The notes under the pieces are model-generated. The model was not told the DNA's origin, did not search any database, and saw only the letters and a program-made list of their open reading frames with translations. Source: Sphingobium sp. EP60837 (lineage in GTDB: Bacteria > Pseudomonadota > Alphaproteobacteria > Sphingomonadales > Sphingomonadaceae). From it: 64,000 bases of DNA. A program made the position numbers and the translations under genes. Shown in pieces: positions 1 to 8,441 of the stretch (the first letter of the stretch is position 1; each line of letters opens with the position of its first letter). Location: contig NZ_CP015989.1 in NCBI RefSeq assembly GCF_001658005.1, positions 124,001 to 188,000 on the forward strand, read 5' to 3'.

Positions 1-258
1 GCTCCCGTCACACGCCAGTCCGGCCAATGGAAAGGACGCAGCTTCATCCAGGGCGGAAGGGCCAATGTACGACGAGCCCTGTACATGCCGGCACTCGTCG
101 CAGCCCGCTACAATCCAGAACTCAAGGCCAAGTACCAAAGCCTGATCACCGCCGGGAAGCCGGCAAAAGTCGCTGTGGTCACGCTCATGCGCAAGCTCAT
201 CGTGATGGCCAACGCGCTCCTCAGGGCCGATCGCCTATGGGTCGAAAAACGAGCTTGA
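1..258 (+). CDS. IS110-family transposase, C-terminal part (5' end outside window)
   Basis: Reading frame 1 is open from the first base and encodes about 85 residues ending at TGA 256-258. The text RGRSFIQGGRANVRRALYMP followed by AARYNPELK and a basic LMRKLIVMANALLR helix is typical of the C-terminal IS116/IS110/IS902 domain, which catalyses site-specific transposition through a DEDD/Ser pair of domains. Only the C-terminal domain is visible. The element end must lie between 258 and about 270, where an mlaF-like reading frame begins, so this insertion removed the 5' part of that gene. Confidence 0.85.
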   Translation, partial: APVTRQSGQWKGRSFIQGGRANVRRALYMPALVAARYNPELKAKYQSLITAGKPAKVAVVTLMRKLIVMANALLRADRLWVEKRA

Positions 259-468
259 TCACAACGGAAACTTGGCTTCACCGTGTTCATAATCACCCAC
301 GACCTCGATACTCTGTACGCGATTTGCGACCGCGTTGCGGTTGTCGCTGACAAGAAAATCGCCGCTGTTGCAACGATCAAAGAACTTGAACGGTCAGATC
401 ACCCGTGGATCCGGAGCTATCTTCTGGGACCGCGAGGCCGTGCCGCCAAAAAAGAGAAAGAAAGCTGA
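259..468 (+). pseudogene. ABC transporter ATPase, 3' fragment (MlaF-like)
   Basis: The frame reads LGFTVFIITHDLDTLYAICD and continues to a basic tail ending AAKKEKES. ITHD is the H-loop (switch) of an ABC ATPase, so only the last 65 or so residues remain; Walker A, signature and Walker B are missing. The IS110 element abuts it on the left. Its TGA (466-468) shares one base with the ATG of the MCE-domain gene, the coupling expected for an mla operon (retrograde phospholipid transport between outer and inner membrane). A GTG at 283 could start a short peptide but it would lack ATP binding. Confidence 0.8.
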
Positions 469-1397
469 TGGAACGCCATGCCAACTATGCTCTGGTAGGC
501 GCCGCCTCCATCGCGTTGCTTATCGCCACGCTTGTTTTTGTTGTCTGGCTCGGCGGTTCGGCCAAAGGAAGTGATTCTTACCAGATCGTGTTTCATGGGC
601 CGGTCAGAGGCTTAAGCGTTGGAGGCGAAGTGCAGTTCAACGGCATCAAGGTCGGGGAAATCGGCGGAATCCGCCTCGACCAACGCGACCCCAACCGTGT
701 TATCACGGATATCGAACTGACGCGCGGGACACCGGTCCGCGAAGATTCGGTCGCATCCTCTGAAAGTCAGGGCATCTCAGGGGTCAGCATCGTTCAAATC
801 AGCGCGGGCACGCCGAGCAAGCCCCTTCTCAAGACCAATGATCACGGTAAGCGACCTGTCATCCCCAGCAAGCCCAACGCTATGTCTTCGTTGCTGCAAG
901 GCGGCGGACAGGTGGTGGCAAGCGCGACCGAGGCACTGAGCCGTGTGAACAAGGTCCTGTCTGACCGTAATATCGCCAACATCGGCGGCGCCATTCGCGA
1001 TGTCCGAATGACTACGGCGGAACTGGCGGCCAATCGGACCATGTTCGCCCATGCCGGTTCTGCGCTCGCCAAACTGGATCGGGCGGCTGACGATATTCAG
1101 GGCGCGGCCTCGTCCGTTCGGCAGATTGCCGATGGCGATGGCAAGCGCGCCTTCGCCGACATCTCCCAAGCGGCAAACGAGCTCAAATCAGCAGTTCATG
1201 AGGCTCGCGGCGTGATTGCCAAACTCGACACGCAAAGCGCCGATATCGGCACGACCACGATCCCTAATATCAATGCGACTATGCTGGCATTGCAAGAAAC
1301 AGCTGAATCGCTGGACGGGCTAATTCGCGGGATCCGACAAAGTCCCCGCGAAGCTCTGGCCAAAAGCCGGGGTACTGAACTGGAGTTGCCTAAGTGA
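468..1397 (+). CDS. mlaD: MlaD-family MCE-domain lipid-binding protein
   Basis: 309 residues from ATG 468. Residues about 7-29 form a single N-terminal transmembrane anchor, followed by an MCE domain at about 38-115 (GLSVGGEVQFNGIKVGEI and SSESQGISGVSIVQI are recognisable MCE strands) and a long helical C-terminal region. The family forms the periplasmic hexameric lipid channel of Mla/Mce ABC transporters. The ATG overlaps the stop of the truncated ATPase gene, and its own TGA overlaps the GTG of the lipoprotein gene, so the three were one operon. A longer in-frame start at 405 lies inside the ATPase gene and is not used here because the anchor begins at 468. With the ATPase gene broken the system is probably inactive from this locus. 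Confidence 0.85.
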   Translation: MERHANYALVGAASIALLIATLVFVVWLGGSAKGSDSYQIVFHGPVRGLSVGGEVQFNGIKVGEIGGIRLDQRDPNRVITDIELTRGTPVREDSVASSESQGISGVSIVQISAGTPSKPLLKTNDHGKRPVIPSKPNAMSSLLQGGGQVVASATEALSRVNKVLSDRNIANIGGAIRDVRMTTAELAANRTMFAHAGSALAKLDRAADDIQGAASSVRQIADGDGKRAFADISQAANELKSAVHEARGVIAKLDTQSADIGTTTIPNINATMLALQETAESLDGLIRGIRQSPREALAKSRGTELELPK

Positions 1398-2092
1398 CAT
1401 TATCAACCAGGAATCGGACTTTTGCACTTCTGTCGAGCGCCTTGCTGCTGGGTAGCTGTGGAAACCTGCTAGGCGGCGGCGAGCGCGCTGACCTTTTCAG
1501 GTTTGGCGTGGTTGCCCCCACGCCCGTCACCGGGATGCAGGGTGCGCTCCCGACTCGCTCTGTATCTCTGCTTCGCCCCCGGTTCTCGCAGGAGGTGGAG
1601 GGCGATCGCATGCTCACCACGCGGGGGGAGCGTGCGCTCTACCTCAAGGGCGTTCGTTGGGTGGCGCCGGTCCCCGATCTTTTCACCCAGGCGCTGATGC
1701 GTCAATATGCGGCGCGGGCACCTGACGTGCGCCTGACGGGCGTGAGAAACGCCACCGGGGCATCGCATGCGCTGCAGATTGATATCGAGCGATTCGAAGC
1801 ACGGTATGGCCTAGATGGGGATGAAAAAGCACCGCCCACTGTCATTATCGAAGGCGATGCAACCCTGTTTGATCTTTCTGATCGTCGTCCCGTCGAGGCC
1901 AAGCGCTTCTTGGTGCAGGAGCCAGCTTCCGCAAATACAACAAGTGGGATAGTCGCCGCTTTCGATCGTGCAGTAGCTCGCTCAACCACAGAATTGACGG
2001 ATTGGTCCGCGGATACAGCGCGGAAGCATTCCACAGAGCGCGCGCTAGATACATCCAAGGATCGGATGGATCGCAAGCAGGAGATAAATTGA
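1394..2092 (+). CDS. ABC-type transport auxiliary lipoprotein (PqiC/YmbA-like)
   Basis: 232 residues with a GTG start inside a 4-bp GTGA overlap with mlaD. A lipobox Leu-Gly-Ser-Cys places the lipidated cysteine at residue 22. The body (RSVSLLRPRFSQEVEGDRM, then LYLKGVRWVAPVPDLFTQAL) matches the auxiliary lipoprotein family that accompanies MCE transporters and is thought to connect them to the outer membrane. The C-terminal 30 residues are highly charged. The function comes from family and operon position; the substrate is not visible. Confidence 0.75.
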   Translation: MTLSTRNRTFALLSSALLLGSCGNLLGGGERADLFRFGVVAPTPVTGMQGALPTRSVSLLRPRFSQEVEGDRMLTTRGERALYLKGVRWVAPVPDLFTQALMRQYAARAPDVRLTGVRNATGASHALQIDIERFEARYGLDGDEKAPPTVIIEGDATLFDLSDRRPVEAKRFLVQEPASANTTSGIVAAFDRAVARSTTELTDWSADTARKHSTERALDTSKDRMDRKQEIN

Positions 2093-2492
2093 TCATGAGC
2101 CTGTCGCCGATCTCAGCAACTTTCGGGCGTAATTGCATGTACAAAATCGCCATGCGCCGGATACCTTCGTAGGTATCTCCGAGTTTTGTTTTTATTTGAA
2201 GGACCGACCCGATCGGAGCCAAATCAAGTAAGATAGTGTAATATCGGGTTCCAGGTCTTAATAAGCGACAGCATATCGACCATGTGATAAGTCAAATCTC
2301 GCAATTCGTAATATTGCTATCCGATTAGCCAATGGAATCTGCTGCCGATTCAATTGCTATTGAATTGAAAATTCAATTTATGCAATGCGAGTGATGGTGA
2401 AACGATTATCCAACAGCATCGTTACGACGTGGTCACGTTTAACGTGATGCGGCCACTTGACCGCTCGCAATCTATTCTACGGAGAAGGTACT
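2093..2492. other. Intergenic region with palindrome and candidate promoter
   Basis: No gene is supported here. The region is AT-richer than its surroundings. An interrupted palindrome TCACGTTTAACGTGA lies at 2433-2447. A sequence resembling the alphaproteobacterial EcfG general-stress promoter, GAAAC, 16 bases, CGTT, lies at 2399-2423 and points to the DUF4142 gene; the -35 differs from GGAAC at one position. DUF4142 genes are often stress-induced in this group, so the match is plausible but weak. Confidence 0.35.
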
Positions 2493-3071
2493 ATGCTGAA
2501 AGTCATTATGGCCGCGGGCGCGCTAGCGCTTTCAGGTTCAGGGGCTCTTGCCCAAGCTGTTTCGCCAACGAACACAGGTTCAATGTCGAGTATGGATACC
2601 GGCACGACACCGATAGCTGGACAGAATGAGCCAGCGTTTGTGATGGCTGCATCGGATGCGAACCTCTATCAAATAAAAGCGGCGCAGCTCGCCGTGACCA
2701 AGGCCCAGCGTGACGATGTGAAGGCTTATGCCAAACGTGTTCAGACAGAAGCGCAAATCGCCCAGAAAGCTCTCATGGCCGCGCTGCGCAACGATCAGCG
2801 GACGATAAAAGCGCCATCGTCATCGCTTTCCTCCGACAGAGCCGCACTCGTGAAGCTGCTCCAGAAGACGCCGCGCGGCAGCTTCGATAATCTTTATCTA
2901 TCCCAGTCCGCCCAGGTACTGCAGGCGGCATGGGCCATCAACAAAGGCTATGCGCAAGACGGCACCGACCCAGCCTTGAAGCAAGTCGCGGGCACCGCCG
3001 TTCCCACACTTGAGCAAGAACTCACCAACGGGAAGGCACTTCTTCCTTCAGCATTGACCGGCGGTCAATGA
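2493..3071 (+). CDS. DUF4142 domain secreted protein
   Basis: 192 residues from ATG 2493, chosen because GGAGAAGG (2481-2488) is well placed and a signal peptide follows directly (LKVIMAAGALALSGSGALAQ, cleavage near residue 20). A longer start at 2457 would bury the signal peptide. The mature part is a four-helix DUF4142 domain (LYQIKAAQLAVTKAQRDDVK, then AYAKRVQTEAQIAQKALMAAL). The family is periplasmic, ferritin-like in fold and of unknown function. Monocistronic: a strong hairpin follows directly. Confidence 0.85.
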   Translation: MLKVIMAAGALALSGSGALAQAVSPTNTGSMSSMDTGTTPIAGQNEPAFVMAASDANLYQIKAAQLAVTKAQRDDVKAYAKRVQTEAQIAQKALMAALRNDQRTIKAPSSSLSSDRAALVKLLQKTPRGSFDNLYLSQSAQVLQAAWAINKGYAQDGTDPALKQVAGTAVPTLEQELTNGKALLPSALTGGQ

Positions 3072-3075
3072 TCAT

Positions 3076-3104
3076 AGTGGCGCCCGTTCTTCACGGGCGC
3101 CACT
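3076..3104 (+). terminator. Strong hairpin after the DUF4142 gene
   Basis: Perfect 12-bp stem AGTGGCGCCCGT / ACGGGCGCCACT with a 5-nt TCTTC loop, starting 5 bp after the stop codon. No U-tract follows, so it may be a processing or bidirectional attenuation hairpin rather than a classical intrinsic terminator. Confidence 0.7.
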
Positions 3105-3217
3105 CAATGTGATCGTCATGCCCTTGTGGGCAACTGCTGTTATTTCAAGCGCGGCAACAGTGAACCCCACAGCGGTCGTGTTTATGCTTTCAACCTTGTC
3201 TTCAGGATATTGGGCGG

Positions 3218-3694
3218 ATGATGATACTTATTTTTGCCATGGCGGCTCTTGGACAAAGCCCCGAGCAACCCGCCAGAAAAGATGAGACAGTTGACCGCGG
3301 TCGGGAAATCGTCACTCAGCCGGCGAAAGATATTGGCGCGGCCAAGACTGAAATTCCAGTTATTCTGGAAAGAGCGCAAGAAAATCCATATGGCCTCTCC
3401 GGTTTGAAATCCTGTGCGCAGATCAAGGCCGCAACCACGGAGCTCGATAGCGTCCTCGGACCTGATTTTGCCGTCGGCAACAACAAAAAAGAGAACAGGG
3501 CTGGTCGGCTAGCCGAGGCTGGAGGGAAAACTATTGTTAACACAATCATACCGTTTCGGGGCTTAGTTCGGGAGATTTCGGGCGCAGCTCCGGCCGAAAG
3601 ACGCCTGGCGTCAGCAATCGACGCCGGCTTCGCGCGCCGCGGCTTTCTTCGTGGAACAGCGCTCGCACGGCGCTGTCCGGGCAGTAAAAATTAA
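3218..3694 (+). CDS. Hypothetical exported protein
   Basis: 158 residues. A short hydrophobic N-terminus (MMILIFAMAALGQS) looks like a signal peptide. The rest has no domain I recognise; it contains one Cys in GLKSCAQIKAATTEL and a basic C-terminus with a second Cys. Start choice between ATG 3218 and 3221 is open. It stands alone between two long spacers. Confidence 0.5.
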   Translation: MMILIFAMAALGQSPEQPARKDETVDRGREIVTQPAKDIGAAKTEIPVILERAQENPYGLSGLKSCAQIKAATTELDSVLGPDFAVGNNKKENRAGRLAEAGGKTIVNTIIPFRGLVREISGAAPAERRLASAIDAGFARRGFLRGTALARRCPGSKN

Positions 3695-3721
3695 CGACGA
3701 AAGCTGACGCTGCTGACGCTA

Positions 3722-3937
3722 TTGAATTCAATGCCGCTGTGTGAGGCTGCGCATTATCTCGTGAGCTTGGCATTGCAGGGCAATAACTCCGGCGAGACTA
3801 ACAAGAAAGTACTAGCGGTCGAGACCGCCCATAATATCGCTGTCGGAGAAGGTGACGGCACCCATCCAATCAAAGTGGCGCGGCAATTTTCGGATGGCGC
3901 TGCTCATATCACGATAGCCCATCATTGCGCGGATTGA
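3722..3937 (+). CDS. Small hypothetical ORF
   Basis: 71 residues, no recognisable domain and no clear ribosome binding site. It could be a remnant or a chance frame; listed because it fills an otherwise empty stretch and ends in a run (ITIAHHCAD) that is not repeat-derived. Confidence 0.2.
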   Translation: MNSMPLCEAAHYLVSLALQGNNSGETNKKVLAVETAHNIAVGEGDGTHPIKVARQFSDGAAHITIAHHCAD

Positions 3938-4270
3938 ACCTGGACATCGGATCTCGGCTCAGTTTTTATCGACCGTCCTGTAGGCACCAGTAATCTTCTC
4001 GCCGAAATGGTGGGCATCATGCGCGTTCAGCTTCTGAATTTGTGCCCCAGCTTAACAAATCGTTCCTCGGTATATTCTGATTCTGACGTGAAGTGGGGGG
4101 AGCTACAGCCTGATAGGGCGGCTGATGGTTAGTACCGGTCCAGCGGCGTCGGGCAAGAGCGAATGATAGGGGCGTAAACGCTGAGGTTCCATATAATATG
4201 CAATTGCCGAGCGCCCTTTAATGCTGCAAGAGCAGAACCGCACCGCGCATCATGGAGGATTGTAATTTAT
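3938..4270. other. Intergenic region upstream of emrA-like gene
   Basis: No gene is supported. A CATATAATATGC stretch (about 4191-4202) could contain a -10 box, and GGAGG at about 4255 serves the next gene. Nothing else stands out. Confidence 0.3.
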
Positions 4271-5419
4271 ATGGCTGACAAGTCGGCCACTGCTTCGGCG
4301 GATCCTGAGGGCCTCGGCGAGTCCGCAGCGTCCCCGCTTAACTCGCCACGCGTTCGCCTGGCGATGCTCATTGGCGCGATCTTGCTGCTCATTGGTGGCC
4401 TTGTCTGGTACTTGGATCATCAGAACCGGGGCCGATACATGCAGGTGACCGACAACGCCTATGTTGCGGCGGATTCCGTCATCACAGCGCCCAAGATCGC
4501 CGGATATGTTGAACGGGTGTTCGTTATCGAGAATCAGACGGTTCGGCAGGGGCAGTCTCTAGCTGAACTCGATCCCCGCGAATATCGGGCGCAGACTGAA
4601 CAGATTACCAGCCAGATCGAAACGGCAACGGCTGCGGGGGATACGACGCGCTCTCAGATTTCCGAACAACAGGCAACCATAGCGCAAGCGCAAGCCCAGC
4701 TCGACGCGGCGCGCGCCGAGGCTGCTTTCGCCGCACAGCAGGTTACGCGATATCAGCCGCTTGCCGCATCCGGCGCCGAGCCAGGGGAGCGTTTCGCGCA
4801 GCTTCAGACGCAGGCACGGCAAGCTCGCGAGCGAACCAATGCTGCGCAGGCCGCGTTGATCGCCGCGCAACGGCGTGTCGGTACACTGAGCGCGCAGGTA
4901 CGTCAGGCCCAGTCGCAAGCAGAGGCCGCGCGTGCCCAACTCAAGGTGGCGCGCGTCAACGTCGAATCGACAGTGCTTAAGGCTGCCATCAATGGCCGTG
5001 TGGGCGACCTGGCTGTCCGTGTCGGGCAATTCGTGCAGCCCGGTACGCGCCTGATGACACTGGTTCCTGTCGATCGATTGTTCATAGAGGCGAATTTCAA
5101 AGAGACTCAACTGGGGCTTATGCGCGTCGGCCAGCCTGTTGGCATCGAAATCGATGCGCTCCCTGGCGTCGAACTGACCGGGCGTATTGCCAGTGTCGCT
5201 CCTGGCACGGGCGCCCAGTTCTCGGTGCTCCCCCCCCAGAATGCGACCGGAAACTTCACAAAGATCGTACAGCGCGTGCCTGTACGCATTGCAATCGATG
5301 CTCCTCTCGAAGTGCGTACGCTCCTCGTGCCGGGAATGTCGGTTGGAGTAACGGTCGATACGCGTTCAGCCAGAGGAGAGATGGATCGACTCCGTCAGGC
5401 CGTAAGCCGGAAGCGTTGA
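4271..5419 (+). CDS. HlyD/EmrA-family membrane fusion protein
   Basis: 382 residues. One transmembrane helix at about 29-48, then the split biotinyl-lipoyl domain (YVAADSVITAPKIAGYVERV), a long Ala/Gln-rich coiled coil at about 90-225, and the returning barrel (AAINGRVGDLAVRVGQFVQP; FIEANFKETQLGLMRVGQ). This is the periplasmic adaptor of EmrAB-type multidrug efflux: it links the inner-membrane MFS pump to an outer-membrane channel. A GGAGG site precedes the ATG. Its TGA overlaps a possible TTG of the pump gene, so the two are translationally coupled. Confidence 0.85.
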   Translation: MADKSATASADPEGLGESAASPLNSPRVRLAMLIGAILLLIGGLVWYLDHQNRGRYMQVTDNAYVAADSVITAPKIAGYVERVFVIENQTVRQGQSLAELDPREYRAQTEQITSQIETATAAGDTTRSQISEQQATIAQAQAQLDAARAEAAFAAQQVTRYQPLAASGAEPGERFAQLQTQARQARERTNAAQAALIAAQRRVGTLSAQVRQAQSQAEAARAQLKVARVNVESTVLKAAINGRVGDLAVRVGQFVQPGTRLMTLVPVDRLFIEANFKETQLGLMRVGQPVGIEIDALPGVELTGRIASVAPGTGAQFSVLPPQNATGNFTKIVQRVPVRIAIDAPLEVRTLLVPGMSVGVTVDTRSARGEMDRLRQAVSRKR

Positions 5420-5421
5420 CA

Positions 5422-6363
5422 GTGGTCACGGTCACAGCATCTCCAGACGCAGCTCGTTCCGCGCGTGCGGACTTGACCGCTTGGATCGCTGTGGCTGCCG
5501 GCTCGCTCGGCGCACTGCTGGCGACCCTCGACATCTCGATCGTCAACTCGGCACTGCCAACGATCCAAGGCGAAATCGGAGCAACCGGCACTGAGGGAAC
5601 GTGGATCGCCACCGCCTTTCTCGTTGCCGAGATCGTCGTCATTCCGCTGAGCGCTTGGCTGGAGCGGCTTTTGGGACTGAGAACCCTCCTCCTCATTTCC
5701 GTGACCGCCTTTACCGGGTTCTCCATCCTATGCGGCATCGCCACAGATCTTACGACTATGATCATCGGACGAACCGGGCAGGGCCTTATGGGAGGGCTGC
5801 TGATACCGACCGCCATGACGATTGTCGCAAAGCGACTCCCGCCACCCCAGCAGCCTATCGGGATGGCGCTTTTCGGAATGACCGTAATCTTGGGCCCCGT
5901 TCTTGGCCCCTTGCTCGGCGGCTGGCTGACGGAAAATTTGAGCTGGCATTATGCCTTCTTCGTCAATGTGCCGGTCTGCGGGATACTCCTCTTGCTCCTG
6001 TTGCTCGGCCTGCCGCACGAACGTACGAATTGGGTCTATCTTCGCGAGGCCGACTGGTTGGGTATTATAGGCCTGATCCTTGGCCTTGGAGGACTGACGA
6101 TCGTGCTCGAGGAGGGGCACCGTGAAGACTGGTTCGAATCGACGCTTATCATCCGGCTGACGTTTATAACCGTAGCAGGGTTTGTGATGTTGGGGATCGG
6201 ACAGATCCGGGCAACAAAGCCCGTCCTTAAGTTGCGAATCGTCATGAGCAGACAGTTCGGCAGCGTCGTTATAATGGCGCTAGCGCTGGGCATGGTGATG
6301 TACGGATCGACCTTCGTCATCCCGCAATTCCTGTCGCTTATCGCCGACTATAATGCCCTCGAG
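5422..6363 (+). pseudogene. DHA2-family MFS transporter (EmrB-like), 3' truncated by IS-A
   Basis: About 314 codons remain of a roughly 500-residue 14-helix drug:H+ antiporter. The first helices carry LDISIVNSALPTIQGEIG and the motif-A-like loop region follows; reading ends within a helix (SLIADYNALEG) at the left inverted repeat of IS-A. GTG 5422 is taken as start; a TTG at 5416 overlapping the emrA stop is an alternative. The missing last third removes several helices, so no active pump is expected. It is unrelated in detail to the emrB at 35470, so they are two separate efflux loci. Confidence 0.85.
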
Positions 6364-7245
6364 GGCTCTGTTGCAAACATGGGGCACGGCCGCGCGGCGT
6401 CACCCAGTTGGGGGATTAGGCAGCATTGGCGAAATGCTTATTGAGCATAATCATGGTTTCGGTCAGGGCCGAGGGTCCAATTCCGAATGCTCTTTCAACC
6501 AGGCGCACCTCCCCCATGATACCTGGCTGCAGGCACCATGCCTGGGCCTGTCCTTTGCGTAGGGCGCGCATGACCTCGAAGCCCTTGATCGTGGCGTAGG
6601 CCGTTGGCATCGACTTGAAGCCACGTACCGGCTTGATCAGCATCTTCAGCTTGCCGTGGTCGGCCTCGAGCACGTTGTTCAGATATTTCACCTGCCGGTG
6701 CTCGGTTTCCGCCGCCAGTTTGCCTTCGCGTTTCAGCTCAGCGATTGCTGCGCCGTAGCTGGGTGCCTTGTCGGTATTGAGTTTGGCCGGCTTTTCCCAG
6801 TCCTTCAGGCCACGAAGAGCTTTGCCCAGAAAGCGCTTCGCCGCTTTGGCGCTGCGTGTCGATGACAGATAGAAATCAATCGTGTCGCCCCGTTTGTCGA
6901 CCGCCCGGTACAGGTAGGTCCATTTGCCCCGCACCTTTACGTAGGTCTCATCCAGACGCCAGCTCGGATCAAAGCCGCGCCGCCAGAACCAGCGGAGACG
7001 CTTCTCCATCTCCGGCGCGTAGCGCTGCACCCAGCGATAGATCGTCGTATGATCGACATCGATCCCACGCTCGGACAGCATTTCCTCGAGATCACGGTAG
7101 CTGATGCCGTATCGACAATACCAGCGCACCGCCCATAGGATGACCTCGCCGGTAAAATGCCGTCCTTTGAAATCGTTCATCGCAACTGACCTTGACAGTA
7201 CATGAGCCCAATCTTGGAAACCGTGTCAGAGTTTGCAACAGAGCC
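6364..7245 (-). mobile_element. IS-A copy 1 (IS6 family, 882 bp)
   Basis: Bounded by perfect 14-bp inverted repeats GGCTCTGTTGCAAA (6364-6377) and its complement (7232-7245), the same terminal repeats as IS6100. One transposase gene fills it. The flanking 8-mers CCCTCGAG and AGGTATCG differ, so there is no target duplication; this fits IS6-family cointegrate formation or later recombination. A TTGACA at 7192-7197 points outward and could act as a -35 for adjacent DNA. Confidence 0.95.
6416..7180 (-). CDS. IS6-family transposase (IS-A copy 1)
   Basis: 254 residues, full length for the family. The N-terminal helix-turn-helix region is followed by the DDE core: [19 protein letters not shown] (first Asp), [13 protein letters not shown] (second Asp) and [11 protein letters not shown] (Glu-containing motif) are all intact. 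It is close to, but clearly distinct from, the IS6100 transposase in this window (for example [20 protein letters not shown] against [20 protein letters not shown]). Replicative transposition by this family fuses replicons, which is relevant to the structure of the whole window. Confidence 0.95.
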   Translation of the reverse strand: MNDFKGRHFTGEVILWAVRWYCRYGISYRDLEEMLSERGIDVDHTTIYRWVQRYAPEMEKRLRWFWRRGFDPSWRLDETYVKVRGKWTYLYRAVDKRGDTIDFYLSSTRSAKAAKRFLGKALRGLKDWEKPAKLNTDKAPSYGAAIAELKREGKLAAETEHRQVKYLNNVLEADHGKLKMLIKPVRGFKSMPTAYATIKGFEVMRALRKGQAQAWCLQPGIMGEVRLVERAFGIGPSALTETMIMLNKHFANAA

Positions 7246-7588
7246 AGGTATCGGGTTCCGCTCGCTCACCGAGAACATCGACACCACCACTTCGGGCGGG
7301 ATGCTGGTGTTCAACATCTTCGGCTCGCTTGCCCAGTTTGAGCGCGATCTGATCCGGGAGCGCACCCATGCAGGCCTCAAGGCCGCTCGCGAGCGAGGTC
7401 GCCCCGGTGGGCGGCGGCCAGTGGTCACACCTGACAAGCTCCGCAAGGCGCGCGATCATATCGCTTCCGGCCTCACAGTTCGCGAGGCCGCCGCGCGCCT
7501 CAAGATCGGCAAAACCGCCCTCTACAAAGCCCTCGAAGCCACGGAGAAGAACACAAAGTCCCAGCGTTCCCGGTCCGTTCGCTCTTAG
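7246..7588 (+). pseudogene. tnpR: Tn3-family resolvase tnpR, 3' fragment
   Basis: About 113 codons identical (one residue apart) to the C-terminal half of the complete resolvase at 48179-48772: end of the catalytic domain ([19 protein letters not shown]) and the C-terminal helix-turn-helix ([20 protein letters not shown]). The catalytic serine region was lost where IS-A joins. Upstream codons in the same frame come from IS-A and are not native. Confidence 0.9.
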
Positions 7589-7621
7589 CGTGCAGATAAG
7601 TCACTTTCGTGCAGTCACCCC
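7584..7621. repeat. Tn3-family 38-bp terminal inverted repeat (remnant)
   Basis: Ends in CACCCC at 7621 and is the same terminus as 48146-48183, reversed. It marks the right edge of a transposon remnant that had inserted into the traG gene continuing at 7622. The other end of this copy has been removed by IS-A. Confidence 0.85.
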
Positions 7622-7837
7622 GTGTTCGAGACGATGAGCCGCGCGATCGACGCGGAGGAAACCGGCATATCGTTCGGATCGCAGCATGTAGCGCGGCCGT
7701 TGCTGACGCCGGATGAAGTCCGCACGCTGCGCGAGGATTTGCAGCTCCTGTTCCTTGCGGGGCAACGGCCGATCGTCGCCGCCAAGCTGCGCTACTACGC
7801 CGATCGCGAGTTCGCCGGGAAGTTCGACAAGGCGTGA
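7622..7837 (+). pseudogene. traG: TraG/VirD4 coupling protein, last 71 codons (backbone 1)
   Basis: MFETMSRAIDAEETGISFGS onward aligns with the C-terminus of the complete TraG at 43164-44831 (same order: HVARPLLTPDEVRTLREDL, then LFLAGQRPIVAAKL) with several substitutions, so it is a diverged homologue and not a recent duplicate. The Tn3-family terminus lies directly upstream. It shows that backbone 1 once had its own conjugation genes next to its origin, in the same position as backbone 2. Confidence 0.85.
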
Positions 7838-7840
7838 ACG

Positions 7841-7884
7841 GACACTATCGACGAAGTGAAAAAGGCCGTTTGCTGTATAGTGTC
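7841..7884. promoter_or_regulatory. Inverted repeat upstream of the 143-residue ORF
   Basis: GACACTAT at 7841-7848 and ATAGTGTC at 7877-7884 form a perfect 8-bp inverted repeat with 28 bp between, ending 31 bp before the ATG at 7916. The position suggests an operator; no regulator can be assigned. Confidence 0.4.
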
Positions 7885-7915
7885 AGAACTGCCGCCAAGG
7901 GCGGAAGGATAGAAT

Positions 7916-8347
7916 ATGGACCAACGCGTCATTGATCTTTGGGACCGGCTCATGGCCTATGGAGAGAGCGGTTCCGCACCTCTTCCGGCGATCCGCGACG
8001 AAGTGTTGGAGCTGCACGAAGCGATCACCGATGAGGAAAGCCGGCTCGGCCTCATGCGGATATTCAATCTCGTCTGCGATCTTGTGGCGGTGCATCTCCA
8101 AGAGACGAACGGCGATCTTGAAGCCTTCGCCCAGCACCGGCAGGGCCAGATATGGATGTTCCTGCGCGCGGAATGTCTTGTCGATGGCGCGTTGGACCGG
8201 AGCCGGCTGCGATATGTGACATGGCGCGAAGTCCAGGCCGGCCGCATGACCGAGGATGATCCGCTGCGCCGCTACGCATTGGGCGATGACTCCGCCTTTG
8301 ATGAGCTGATGGCCGCGCCGACGCCACCGAAGCGGACGCGCCACTAG
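7916..8347 (+). CDS. Hypothetical protein between traG and the origin
   Basis: 143 residues, acidic and helical, preceded by GGAAGGA. No family recognised. It contains a Glu-rich helix (LPAIRDEVLELHEAITDEES) and a C-terminal part RYALGDDSAFDELMAA. Its position between traG and rep suggests a plasmid maintenance or copy-control role, but this is inference. The second copy at 61314 carries four single-base indels that break the frame. Confidence 0.6.
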   Translation: MDQRVIDLWDRLMAYGESGSAPLPAIRDEVLELHEAITDEESRLGLMRIFNLVCDLVAVHLQETNGDLEAFAQHRQGQIWMFLRAECLVDGALDRSRLRYVTWREVQAGRMTEDDPLRRYALGDDSAFDELMAAPTPPKRTRH

Positions 8348-8354
8348 GCGCGAA

Positions 8355-8378
8355 TGTATAGGCGTATACAAATATACA
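8355..8378. repeat. GTATA-type repeat cluster A
   Basis: TGTATAGGCGTATA followed by CAAATATACA. The core TGTATAGGCGTATA recurs at 10784. Candidate binding site for the RHH partner of ParA. Confidence 0.5.
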
Positions 8379-8441
8379 TGTTCGCCGTCTGTTCGCCCTT
8401 GGCGTTGTTTAGCGGACTTTCCGCGCCCTGCCCTGCCGGCT

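Noticed and set aside
6353-6562. Plus-strand ORFs inside IS-A and at its borders
   Set aside because: They recur in every IS-A copy antisense to the transposase and carry no known motif.
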